Below, piece after piece: positions 33,153 through 43,116 of a stretch of DNA of 53,519 nucleotides (positions are counted from its first letter, which is position 1; each line of letters opens with the position of its first letter). The notes beneath the pieces are model-generated. The model made no database searches and had not been told where the DNA came from. It saw only the letters and a program-made list of their open reading frames with translations. A program made the position numbers and the translations under genes. The DNA is from Zygnema cylindricum (Eukaryota > Streptophyta > Zygnematophyceae > Zygnematales > Zygnemataceae): assembly GCA_037447655.1 (NCBI GenBank), contig JBBHKE010003186.1, positions 70,677 to 124,195 on the forward strand. Reading direction: 5' to 3'.

Positions 33153-33399
33153 GAATCTGATTTGTAGCTACTGTTAGCAGATTTATTGACTCTCTCGAAG
33201 CTATCTGTTTCAGTGAATAATTGTGGCATTGACAAAAATATTTTAGATAATGACAATAATGATCATCTGAAAAAAACACACAAACATTTTATATATACAA
33301 CATAGTTGTTCAAATCGCATATTACGCACGAAATGAACGCGCGAATACTACGTACGATTCGCATCTAACGATTTTCGAAAATTGATAAAATGCGTACCC
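33153..33399. other. no recognisable feature
   Basis: AT-rich, with TACGTA/CGTACGATTCGC words after 33310. Upstream exons of the nucleotidylyltransferase gene were sought here (HxGH region on the minus strand) and not found. Confidence 0.4.
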
Positions 33400-33930
33400 G
33401 TCAATATACCCGTACATTTTTGTATATACGTAATGTGTCCGTATATATTAATTCTTTTAGGTTTTTTTAATGGGGGTTTAGGGTTTTTAGGGTACATTTT
33501 CGTGCATTCGCTTATGCTTTAAGACAACCGCCGTCTATTTCTTGTACATTTAGGTAGCCTCCATATATCTCCATACATTTGACGGTTATGATTTTAGGGC
33601 TTTTCGCCTTTTAGACTACATTTTCGTACATTCCCGTATATTTTTGTTATTTTGTATTAAATTCTTGTACATCTACGTACAGTGTCCGTGTATTTCTGTA
33701 CTTTTTAGTGTTATTTAAGGGAGGATTTTTAGGGGTTTTAAGGTACATTTTCGTACATTATGTACAATCTTGTATATATCAGTACAATTGCCTTACATTT
33801 TAAGAACTTTTAGGATCTGTAAGGTACACATTCCGCATAGTTTTTACATTTTCGTATATTTTACGTACGTTTTAAAATTTTGAAGGATTTTTAGGGTTAA
33901 GGGGGAAATTCCCGTTCATATTGTATGACG
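33400..33930. repeat. degenerate GTACATTTTCGTACATT repeat, about 120-bp period
   Basis: TACATTTTCGT-CATT occurs near 33492, 33620, 33746 and 33846. It alternates with TTTTTAGGGTTTTAGG-like and CGTATATTTTTGTA-like segments. About four diverged units. Non-coding; the origin is unknown. Confidence 0.65.
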
Positions 33931-33972
33931 TTCAGCGAAAACTAAACGAAATTTACAAAAAGTATGAAACTA

Positions 33973-35048
33973 CACCGCGAATCGTTATTAGTGTCAAAGT
34001 TTAAATAGCGTTGAAGAAAATTTACCGTAATTGATGCTAATTAAGAATTTGAAATTTATTAAAAAAAAGGTGTATTCTAATTTTGGCATTATGCTAATTT
34101 GGGAACAACAAAAATGAAATATTCGCCATACAATTATATACATTAATATACCTATCGGTACAAAATATTAGAAATCGTACGCCGTCGTGAAATTTAAATG
34201 AACGTACCATAGTTCAAAAGTAGGCGTTTTTATGGTAGGCGTTTGGTAGGCGCACAAAACTTGGCTCAAAACTCGCGCAAATGAGGCATAATGTATGTGT
34301 GTGCTGATCATAGTATAGCGCACGCCGCCGTACGAATTTTTTTAGCGAATAGACACGGCGTAGGATGACATTCCGCGGGAAAAAAATCCTAAAAAAAAAA
34401 AAAAACGCGGACGTAAGTCCTATCGTAAGTTGTGTTATGGGCTTTTCATGTGATCTTCTTAGATCGCTACTTTGATCAACGACCGTCCGATCGTCCAAAT
34501 TTGACGTTTAAAATAAAAAATACCCAAAAACTCACGGAAAAATATTTTTTTGTCTGAATGTTTTTCAAAATTTAGACATGACGTTTAATTCTCTATCGAT
34601 CGATGTGCAACTCAACCCTGTTCCTATTTTATTTCATTTTGCGGCCAATATAATATGGGTCTTAAGGGCATATTGTATGTTTTGCGTACAATAGGCATAT
34701 TGTATGGGCGTACGGTCACCTACTTTTGAACTATGATCCGTACATGTCAGACTAAGTTACGCGTCATAATAATTCAGTTTTTTGAGCGCACGTTCCTATG
34801 CGTGCGCGTTTGATTTAATTCATTTTTTGTAAAATTTTCACTTGAAAAGGTACATTTATGTATGGTCTGACATCGACCGTACACCACACTATTTAGATAT
34901 TATTGTACTTTCGATCTTTACGCTATTTTGTACGGTACCTTAATTAACATCAAGGAAAAATTAAAATCATGTATCCTATTTGAGGAAAAAAATCAAAATT
35001 TTAAGAACCCAAATTAGTGACTTTGACACTAATAACGATTCTGAACGG
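33973..35048. mobile_element. 1.1-kb CACCGCGAATCG-type element carrying a nested MITE
   Basis: The left end is CACCGCGAATCGTTATTAG, continued by TGTCAAAGT and preceded by TA. The right part ACTTTGACACTAATAACGATT is its inverse, with the outermost bases decayed. It contains the CATAGTTCAAAAG element at 34208-34735. No transposase frame is visible. Confidence 0.65.
34208..34735. mobile_element. MITE with CATAGTTCAAAAGTAGG ends (528 bp)
   Basis: The left CATAGTTCAAAAGTAGGCG and right CACCTACTTTTGAACTATG are inverted repeats. Interior words GTAAGTTGTGT-ATGGGCTTTTC, TTAGATCGCTACTTTGATCA and GGGTCTTAAGG-CATATTGTATG are shared with the shorter copy at 36918-37209. Nested in the element at 33973. 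Non-coding. Confidence 0.8.
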
Positions 35049-35448
35049 AGACAATTCGCCTTTAGCTCACGCACGTCACGACAAAAATTTCTAAAGCTAA
35101 CACTACCTTTTTACAACGTGAATGTGAAACTACTCAAATTAGGGCAAAAACCGGTGAATACCTGAAATACAGTTGACAGGTTGTTTTTTGAAAGAGATAA
35201 ACAGGCGCCAATCATGATTGACCTAAAAAACCTGCACGAATGTTACAATCTTGAAGATAGGTACAGCTCAACGTGGTGCTGAAAAACTCCAAATTGGTAG
35301 TAACCATAGTCTTTATGTGCATGGACAAAGCCAACCCTAAAAAAAAAAAGTTGAAACAGGCAAACAATTTGAGAGACGAAACGCCCGTTCGGTGCAACAT
35401 AATAGTATAATACAGTAACGGATCGCAAAGTACAGACTAGGTACAGTA

Positions 35449-36794
35449 CACCGCGAATCGTAATTAGAGTAATGAAAAAATTAGAAGTAAAAAAACAAAA
35501 AAAAACAATTAGAGTAACGAACTCTAATTTATGTGATATAACTTTTTCACAGAGGAAGTTTAGGGTGAAGTTCCATTACACGAAAAGTGAGGAAGTTTAC
35601 AGAAATTCGGACCTCTTCGTACTATGCCGTACTTATTATTTTGTTTTTATGGGGAAAACAACATTACAGAGAATCTTGCCAATATTCTCCAATAGTCTGG
35701 GAGTTAACAACGACCGTTGGATATTTTTTCGCGAAGCATTCGCTTCGAAAGTTTCTGTAATTGGTGATGTACCTCGCGAGGTACATCACCAATTACAGGA
35801 AAAATTGAGCCGCGACACGTTGGATAATGAGCATACGTGTCAAAATGGCAACCAACGGAAATCAACAAAATTCGCACACGATATACGCATTGAAAAACCT
35901 AACAAAATATACAAACGAAAAGTCGTAACGCACTTTCGTCACGCTATTTCTGTTACTGCCCTTTTGTCACACTATTTCTGGCAACGCTCATTCATCACGC
36001 GAAAAAAGAGGAACTCCAAAAAAATGATGTGGTATCTGACAAGGCGTCTACGGAGAATACAAAAGTTGTGTTGCACAATGACCTGGTACGCACGTACATA
36101 GTACGCAAATGAAGATTTTTGGTCGGTGAGAAAATCATCGACGATATTTAATATCCGATAATGACTAACGAGGTACCACTCAGTTTCGAGCACGTGGATT
36201 ACAGACTATGCGCAATGGAACTTCGTTCAAATTGTAGCATTCTGTAATGTTGGCCGTACAATTACAGAATGTCCTAATGGAACTTCACCATTACTCTAAT
36301 TTACTTAAGTACTCTATATTGGGATATGTCGGCTATAATTATCCGTGCTGAAATTATGAACACTAAATTACGTAGACGTACAAAATCTGTCAGTCCGTAT
36401 ATTTAAGACGTCATTATGACGTTAGTATCATTTGTCGCGCTGAATGTTAGTTAATGCTCACACTGACGACGATGTTGTCGACGGACGAGAGTTGTGCGAA
36501 CGGTTTTTTTTCGATGTGATTAATTTTTCGTTTAGCGCGATTTCACATGCGAGCGCGATTCTATTAAATCATTATTTGTACCTTTTTACTTAAAAAAAAC
36601 AAATTTGCAAGGTCGAACGTCGGCCGTACTCCCCACTATTTAAAACTAACCTATATTACAATTTTTTACGCTAATTAACTTTACCTAAATTAGAATAATG
36701 AAAAAATTAGAATCGTTTACTCTATTTGATGTCATAGAGTCGAAATTTCGAGCAACCGAATTAGAGCAATTTACTCTAATTACGATTCGCGGTG
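35449..36794. mobile_element. 1.35-kb CACCGCGAATCG-type element with nested Tourist-like MITE
   Basis: The ends CACCGCGAATCGTAATTAGA and TCTAATTACGATTCGCGGTG are perfect inverted repeats flanked by TA, extending to TTAGAGTAA/TTACTCTAA. Without the nested element at 35563-36290 it is about 615 bp. Both flanks contain TACAGTAC-type patches (around 35440 and 36800-36860). Confidence 0.85.
35563..36290. mobile_element. Tourist/Harbinger-like MITE, copy 1 (728 bp)
   Basis: Inverted ends GGGTGAAGTTCCATTA and TAATGGAACTTCACC are flanked by TTA (35560-35562 and 36291-36293), a 3-bp target duplication of the PIF/Harbinger type. The centre near 35765-35796 is a perfect 32-bp palindrome built on GGTGATGTACCTCGCG and its inverse. 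Copy 2 at 40452 is nearly the same length and closely similar. Frames running through it (e.g. 35472-36101) start outside the element and are not a known protein, so I treat it as non-autonomous. Confidence 0.88.
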
Positions 36795-36917
36795 TACAAC
36801 ACTGTATAATACAGTACTGTACTATACTGTACCTTATTGTTGACTGTACTATACTGTACCTATTTTCGACTCAAATTTTTATTTGACTCGCACTAAAAGA
36901 GGCTCCAAATTCCAAAC

Positions 36918-37209
36918 CATAGTTCAAAAGTAGGCATTTTTATGGTAGGCCTTTGGTCGGCGCCTTTACCGTAAGTTGTGTCATGGGCTTTTCATGTGAT
37001 CTTCTTAGATCGCTACTTTGATCAGCGACCGTCCGATCTTCCGAATCTGACGGTGTAAACAAAATTTTTTGGTCCAATTTTTTTGATTGGTCCAATTTTT
37101 GGTCCAAATGTTTTAATTGGTCCGAATAGGTCCGAATACAATATGGGTCTTAAGGTCATATTGTATGTTATGCATGTATGGGCCTACTTTCACCTAGTTT
37201 TGAACAATG
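36918..37209. mobile_element. MITE with CATAGTTCAAAAGTAGG ends, shorter copy (292 bp)
   Basis: The left end CATAGTTCAAAAGTAGGC is intact; the right CACCTAGTTTTGAACAATG has two changes. It shares interior blocks with the 528-bp copy at 34208 in the same order and orientation, and lacks about 240 bases, mainly in the left-central part and near the right end. Confidence 0.75.
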
Positions 37210-37460
37210 CTCCAAACACATTGAGTGGTTTATAGTACAATACAGTGTCTGCTCGCAATCGTACTCATACTGCTCACGTACTTGGAAAACACGCGCTATC
37301 GTGGCACTTCTGTATATCACACAATTTGCAGTTGTTTGGGCCTATTTGTGCGCCACTTGGAGAAACTATCTGCGTTTACCGAAAATTAAATAAAATTCGA
37401 CGCATTGGAGATGCTTTGTCGTAAAGGGTGTTATGACAATATCGCTACCCATAAACATTA

Positions 37461-37674
37461 CACCGTGAATCGCTATTAGTGTTAACGTTTTTTTCATCCC
37501 ATCAAACATTTTTTATCCGTACACACATGTCCGATTGTGGATCTCACTGTTACGGTTGAAATGAAAATTTCTCAGCTTCCGATCGGCGGTGTCAAATTGA
37601 AAATCGGACAAGTGTGTACCAAAAATTTGTTTTAAGGGCGAAACAAAAATTAACCCTAATAGCGATACACGGTG
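37461..37674 (+). mobile_element. intact 214-bp MITE, CACCGTGAATCGC family
   Basis: Ends are CACCGTGAATCGCTATTAG and CTAATAGCGATACACGGTG. The left side is preceded by TA; the right target base has changed to TC. It has exactly the same length as the copy at 15572-15785 and is inverted relative to it. Non-coding. Confidence 0.9.
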
Positions 37675-37929
37675 TCCCGTCGAACCTAAATCACCATAGT
37701 ATCGATTTTTCTCTTTTTTTATTTTATTTCTTGACGCTAATACTTTAAACGGTTAAAAAACAGCCAAGACATTCAACACTGAATCGAAATTAATAAAGCT
37801 AAAATAAACCCCACAGTTTAAAATCGACCATACAATCCTTATAGCATTGCAATGATACCATATTAATCGGATTCACGATGGGAAACAATCCGATGTCAAT
37901 GTTATGAGGCAATTCCTATATAGTGATTC

Positions 37930-38345
37930 GAGGGAGAGAAAACAGCGAGGGTGTGGGAGAGGGAGAGGGAGAGGAAGAGGGGCAAAAATGAAAAAGGGGG
38001 AAAAGGACAAGGGAGTGGAAAGGGAGAGGGATAGGGAGAGGGATAGGGAGAGGGGGGGGGGGATAAGGGAGCCGAAAGAAGAGAAGACCCTCGCCCACTC
38101 CTCACACCTCTCCCACTCCCTCTCTCCCCCTTCCCACCTCCCCCAGTCCCCCTTTCCCCGCCATATCGCCCTCCTTTCCCCCTCCCTCCCTCTCTTCCTC
38201 TCTCCCTCCTACCCGTTATCACTCTCTCCTCTTCCCCTCCCTTTATCTCTCCCTCCACGTTTCTCTCCCCCCTTTTCTCTCTCCTTCCCTCCATCTTTTT
38301 CTTCCCTTCCTAATTCCCTACCACCTTCCATCCCTCTCCCAAGGA
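37930..38345. repeat. purine tract joined to pyrimidine tract
   Basis: 37930-38080 is GGGAGAGGGATAGGGAGAGG-like; 38100-38345 is CTCTCCCTC/CTTCCC-like. The halves are complementary and could fold into one large imperfect hairpin with a loop near 38085. Long frames on both strands here are compositional. Confidence 0.9.
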
Positions 38346-38409
38346 CATGAGAGGTATTCCAACACCCAATATTGGGCATTGTCGATAACGTCAATTTGAC
38401 GGACCCCTT

Positions 38410-38990
38410 ACTTTTTTAGGGTGTTTTCATGTAGGTTACCCTCGTTTACCAATATATTAATAAAACATCAATGAATGAGAGACGATATTGAGATCCGTTG
38501 AAACTACGAGTGCGCACGGGTCCACACACCTCAATATGGATGAGTGTAAGTGGTTCGGTGACAACTATGGTGCTTGGAAAATATTGATGCGACATTTTGC
38601 CTTACATGCAACCATGACAAAAATCCATTTTTTTTTTTGAAAGAAGGGTTTAGTTCGGTTAGAAGATTTGGTAATTTAATAAAATTGTCGTTGTTTGAAT
38701 GACCATAGCGTAAATGCCAAAGTGAAAAGTTTTATGCGCTAACACTTACAAAATTTTTTTTGGGCGGATTATAGGATTTCAAAAAGTACATAAAATATTT
38801 AACTACGCCAAAGCTCGTAGTGGTTTTGTCGATTCTAATATTGAAATCTACTTTATTGTTATCAAACTATGCATTAATGCTTTCAAAAGGTGGCGACTTA
38901 TACTAAGGGTATTTTTGCATGTAACCGAAACTTAGTATTGCTACTTTGTTTTTTAGCGAAGATTATACGTACAACTTTCAGAGCATTCGA
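38410..38990 (-). pseudogene. Ty1/copia pre-integrase and integrase fragment of a second family
   Basis: Read on the minus strand: LWHLRYGHSNNDNFIKLPNL (GAG-pre-integrase, zinc-binding His residues), CHGCM-stop-GKMSHQ (the C-x2-C and GK of the integrase zinc site, with a TAA inside), then PLTLIHIEVCGPVRT and SFNGSQYRLSFID (start of the integrase core). It is disabled by stops and short of the core. The sequence differs from the copia family at 42-53 kb. Confidence 0.75.
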
Positions 38991-39784
38991 ATGTAAACGC
39001 AAATAACTTGTCACTTAAAAAAGTGACTTACGTAGACGTGTATGAAAAATTGTGATAGATGAAGTGGTACATAAAATGAGGCGAAACTTCCACTCGCCTT
39101 CAATTTGAGGCGTTTCTCTGCACGCTGTACAATTTTTGTGACTTCGTAATGTCCGTACGCCACATTGTCGACGTGTCGAATCCCTAAAATACCTTTCGCT
39201 GTCGCACAAAATTTGCGGTTTTGTTTATTGTCTTCCCACTTGCCGACAGGTGGCCAATATTGTTCATACGCCGTATGTGTGAAGACACGTGTTTTTGAGA
39301 GAGACGGCCCCTATACGGATCACTACACGCAAAACATTACGCACAGGCTAGAAACGTGCAGTGTGTTTTTTTTTGTACTCCGCGGCCAAAAATTGTTAAA
39401 AACTTCAGACACGTGCGACAGTGTCTGCCTATTCGTTCACCTTATCGGACTTCATTTTGAATCACCCCGCGAGGTGATTTGATGTAAAATTTGAACATGT
39501 GTTGAAAGGAAGCGAAAGTGGGTCGAAATGCACTGAACGACAAATTGTATCGCGCTAGACGACAAACTAATGAACGTATAAAGTTTCAGTGTAACGTAAC
39601 TTGTACGGTGGTAATTTATATTTTTTGGTACGGCTGCGGATTTTATCATTTTTTTTCTAAGTTATGGAGGAAAACGATAGAAAATAACAGTAACTTTAGC
39701 ACATGCGAAAATACCCCAGGAAAAGAGTTCTGTTACAGGACATTTAGCGTATGATATTTGTTGTCTTGTTCGTACGTTTTCTTA
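38991..39784. other. no gene recognised; contains a short palindrome
   Basis: AATCACCCCGCGAGGTGATT at 39462-39481 is a near-perfect palindrome, similar in layout to the central palindromes of the Tourist-like elements. However, I could not find inverted ends around it. Short frames have no recognisable family. Confidence 0.4.
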
Positions 39785-39965
39785 CGTCGGTCAAGTCTTG
39801 TTGACCGACTTGTCCGCACGTCTCACTTTTTGATCCTGTCCGTACTTCCATACGTCGGTCCAGTCAATTGTACTTTTTCGTTACATACGTCGGTCTAGTC
39901 CTTTACGTAGAAGTCCTTTGACCGTCGGTCCAGTCTTTTAGCCGACGGTCCAGTCTTTTGTCTTA
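39785..39965. repeat. CGTCGGTCCAGTC repeats upstream of an LTR-like promoter
   Basis: ACGTCGGTC(C/A/T)AGTC or the related CGACGGTCCAGTC occurs about six times with irregular spacing of 25-60 bases. Arrays of this kind upstream of a TATA box are typical of LTR U3 regions, but this could equally be intergenic. Confidence 0.65.
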
Positions 39966-39971
39966 CATACA

Positions 39972-40082
39972 TTTGTTAGAATCTAGACTAAGATTACTTT
40001 GTTACAGCGCACCGTAGAGCGCTTAGACTCCACAGTAATTAGCATTGTATATTTTGTATATAAGTGACTCTTCTCACTTAAT
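39972..40082 (+). promoter_or_regulatory. LTR-like segment with TATA box, cut by the assembly gap
   Basis: TGTTAGAATCTAGACTAAG begins like many copia LTRs. TTTTGTATATAAGTGACTC at 40055-40073 is a good plant TATA box on the plus strand. The sequence then runs into ten N. I cannot find the second LTR, so the element is unproven. Confidence 0.4.
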
Positions 40083-40092
40083 NNNNNNNNNN
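40083..40092. other. assembly gap (10 N)
   Basis: Ten N in the sequence. The true gap size is unknown. It falls just after an LTR-like TATA region, consistent with a repeat that could not be assembled. Confidence 1.
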
Positions 40093-40451
40093 ACATGAGA
40101 TACATGTCCTAGGCCACCCCTAACGCATAGTTCCGTATAAAGCGGTGTTGTAAACGTTTAGCTGTCTAAGAAGACCATGTATCATTCATGCCGCTCGCTA
40201 AGTGGCACATGATATGAAGAAATGTAATGATATGACATGAATGTACCAGAAGAATCTGTCGATTTGCAAATGTTGTGGCGAAATATGCCTTGATACGCAA
40301 TCCCCACCGGATCCTGTACATAGAGTACAAGCCCGTCAAATTAAAAATTACGTCGTTTTACGAGTCTAACAAACGAAAAAACTAACAGAAAAAGGGAAAG
40401 AAAATGAAAGGCAGGAAATAAAAAAGGTGCCAAACAGAACACCGCGAATCA
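40093..40451. other. unassigned sequence to the left of the second Tourist-like MITE
   Basis: No gene recognised. It ends in CACCGCGAATC (40440-40450), the left end of a CACCGCG-type element into which the next MITE has inserted. Confidence 0.5.
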
Positions 40452-41176
40452 GGGTGAAGTTCCATTACACGAAAAGTGAGGAAGTTTACAGAAAGTCGAA
40501 CCTCTCCGTACTACGCCGTACTTCTTATTTAGTTTTTATGCGGAGAACAACATTACAGAGAATCTTGCCAATATTCTCCAAAAGTCTGGGAGTTAACAAC
40601 GACCGTTGGATTTTTTTCGCGAAGCATTCGCTTCGAAAGTTTCTGTAATTGGTGATGTACCTCGCGAGGTACATCACCAATTACAGGAAAAATTGAGCCA
40701 CGACACGCTGGATAATGAGCATACGTGTCAAAATGGCAACCAACGGAAATCAAAAAAAATCGCACACGATATACGCATTGAAAAATCCAACAAAAAATAC
40801 AAACGAAAAGTCGTAACGCACTTTCGTAACGCTATTTCTGTTACTGCCCTTTCATTACACTATTTCTGGCAATGCTCATTCATCACGCGAAAAAAGAGGA
40901 ACTCCAAAAAAATGATGTGGTATCTGACAAGGCGTCTACGGAGAGTACAAAAGTTGTGTTGCACGATGGCCAGGTACGCACGTACATAGTACGCAAATGA
41001 AGATTTTTGGTCGGTGTGAAAATCATTGACGATAATTAATATCCGATATTGACTTACGTGGTACCATTCAGTTTCGAGCACGTGGATTACAGACTATGCG
41101 CAATGGAACTTTGTTCAAATTACAGCACTTTAATGTTGGCCGTACAATTACAGAATGTCCTAATGGAACTTCACCC
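40452..41176. mobile_element. Tourist/Harbinger-like MITE, copy 2 (725 bp)
   Basis: Inverted ends GGGTGAAGTTCCATTA and TAATGGAACTTCACCC are flanked by TCA (40449-40451 and 41177-41179). The 32-bp central palindrome on GGTGATGTACCTCGCG is identical to that of copy 1 at 35563, and most other differences are single bases. The left flank is the end of a CACCGCGAATC element. Confidence 0.9.
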
Positions 41177-41286
41177 TCACTATTACGCCTTGTAAGTGCA
41201 AAGAGATTATTAGAGTAATGAGAAAAATAGTGTTACTAACTCTATTTTTGGTTCATGTTAACGCTAATTTATACATGTAACACTAA

Positions 41287-41955
41287 GGGTGAACCTCCAT
41301 CAGGCGAAAAGTGGGGTTCATTAGTGGAAAAAGTGCATTTTCGTACAGATCCAGCTCATTTTCGTACAGGGTCGTACAGCTTGTTTTTTTTGTTTTTTTA
41401 TAAAACATGATTTCCGGAGATTCGTCAAGATTCTCCAAACTTTTGGGCGAAAACGTCGACCGTCCAATTATGAGTTTTCAAAGCAAAAGGTCACTTCGTC
41501 CAGAGATTCGCTAGTGTCCTCACGGAGGACACTAGCCAATCATCCGACGTGTAAAACTTTTACGCGTGGAAAGGTCACATACGAGCGGCGCGCCTTCATA
41601 CATTTGCCACGCGCCTTCGGACAGGCGGGAATCAAATCCAACGAAAACCACAAAAAAAAAATATTTGTTGAAGAATGTGCCGTGACGCCTCCTCTAAGAT
41701 CCGTTGAAATCCGGAATTTGCGGCGCCCCAACGAAACACGAATGACAAAACAACTACAAAAAATACAAAACACAAACGTACAAATTGTACATCACGTAAT
41801 TTAATTTGCGGCTGGATGTACGGATACAAGTTCAGATATTGTGCTTTTGGAATCTTTGACTGCTCGTCGTCAGAACATGAACCTACGTGCATCTAATCGA
41901 AAGAAAGCACGTACGCGATAAATTCCATTGCTGACACGACCTGATGGAGAAATGA
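41287..41955. mobile_element. possible third, diverged Tourist-like element
   Basis: GGGTGAACCTCCATCAGG follows TAA at 41284. A central palindrome TAGTGTCCTCACGGAGGACACTA lies at 41512-41534, and CCTGATGGAG at 41940-41949 could be the inner part of the right end. Organisation (end, TTCTCC words, central palindrome) parallels the two 725-728 bp copies, but the right terminus is not convincing. Confidence 0.45.
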
Positions 41956-42129
41956 ACGAAGTATTACTGCCAGTAAACGTTTCCAGACGATTACTGTCGG
42001 CGCCTGAAGGAGAAGCGACCTAAGGTACAGTAGTTTGGATAGATATTTTCATATTGTAGCCGATATAGACGGTGTTCAGATAGTCGACGTGTGAACATGT
42101 GAGAACAAGTTTGCGCGATTTTCTGATCT

Positions 42130-43116
42130 TTCTCCCGTCGGTTAGCTTAGTGCACTCCGCCATATTGTAACAGTAATAGCGGATCGAACTTGTTTATAAA
42201 TGGGTATTTAGGTGTTCTAATTATAGAGTACTAAAATTGGTAGACGTCCGCGAAAGAATCACGCTATTTGGAGTTATATTTTAAAAGTTATAGCGATGGG
42301 TGTATTTAGGTGACAGCGTGGGGTCTAAATAACAAGTGGGTATCAACTTTTTCCTCCCCTTCGGATCTCAATTGTATTCTCCCGAACGAGAATCATTCCT
42401 ACCACTGAGTTCCATATCCACCTTGAGTCAGGCAAGTCCTGCACACGGTAAACTATGTTCACGAACTCATCAGGTAACTTCATCAGTAAACAGTTAACCT
42501 TTTCTTTTTCACTAAAATCTTTTCCCGCACTCTGTAGCTCCATGAAGAGTGTAGCAAGCTCATTGCAAAAATCCAACATATTTCCCCCTTTGTATACATA
42601 CTCCTTAACTTTCTGATCAGCCAACTGTTGTTGCTGAATCGTACCACTTCGGTACATCTCTATGAGAGCCATCCAAAGATCGGATGCTCTTTCTACCTGC
42701 AAATGAGGACATGCAAGTCCTTGAGTGAGATGGCGTAGGATGAAGTGCTTTGCCGCCATATTGTTGAAGTCCCAGGTTTCAGTATCATTCTCCTCATTCC
42801 TCGGAATAGGTGACATGAATGTCGAACCAGTTGCTATTGGTGTGGTCGTCTCCTTCTCCTTTCCTTTGTCCACCACCTCTCCTTCTTTTGTTTCCTCCGT
42901 TGAAGATGGATCTGCATCTCTAGTGAATCTGCCTCCTCTAAACCTTGGAGGTATCCGAAGACCGAATGGACGCCTCACCCGTCCACTCACTATTCCCCAA
43001 AACCGTTTTTCACATAGAGCTATTGTCATCATACTTTCCCAGTATATGAAGCCAGCTCTATTCAATATGGGAACCCTAGATGGTGGGCCAATAACCTGCA
43101 ACTCTGAGACCTCCAT
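42130..43116 (-). pseudogene. copia gag of element Z, 5' LTR-linked, truncated
   Basis: The minus frame 43116-42343 encodes a copia gag: SRVPILNRAGFIYWESMM, then LCEKRFWGIVSG, WDFNNMAAKHFILRHLTQ, ERASDLWMALIEMY and FCNELATLFMEL. It is closely related to the gag at 50634-51332. The frame reads from the LTR end without an obvious own start. A short piece of the zinc-knuckle region (TTAGCTTAGTGCACTCCGCC on the plus strand) is still recognisable at 42142-42161, then similarity stops. Protease, integrase, RT and the 3' LTR are absent. Confidence 0.8.

Noticed and set aside
35472-36101. 209-codon frame, with a related 127-codon frame at 40606-40989 and antisense 73-codon frames
   Set aside because: The shared frame is inside two copies of a Tourist-like MITE and crosses its palindrome. 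It begins outside the element in one copy and matches no transposase. Conservation reflects recent transposition.
37902-38350. Frames of 130 and 148 codons on both strands
   Set aside because: Purine/pyrimidine repeat translations.
41514-41804. Frames of 77-96 codons on both strands
   Set aside because: They start at the central palindrome of a putative MITE and match nothing known.
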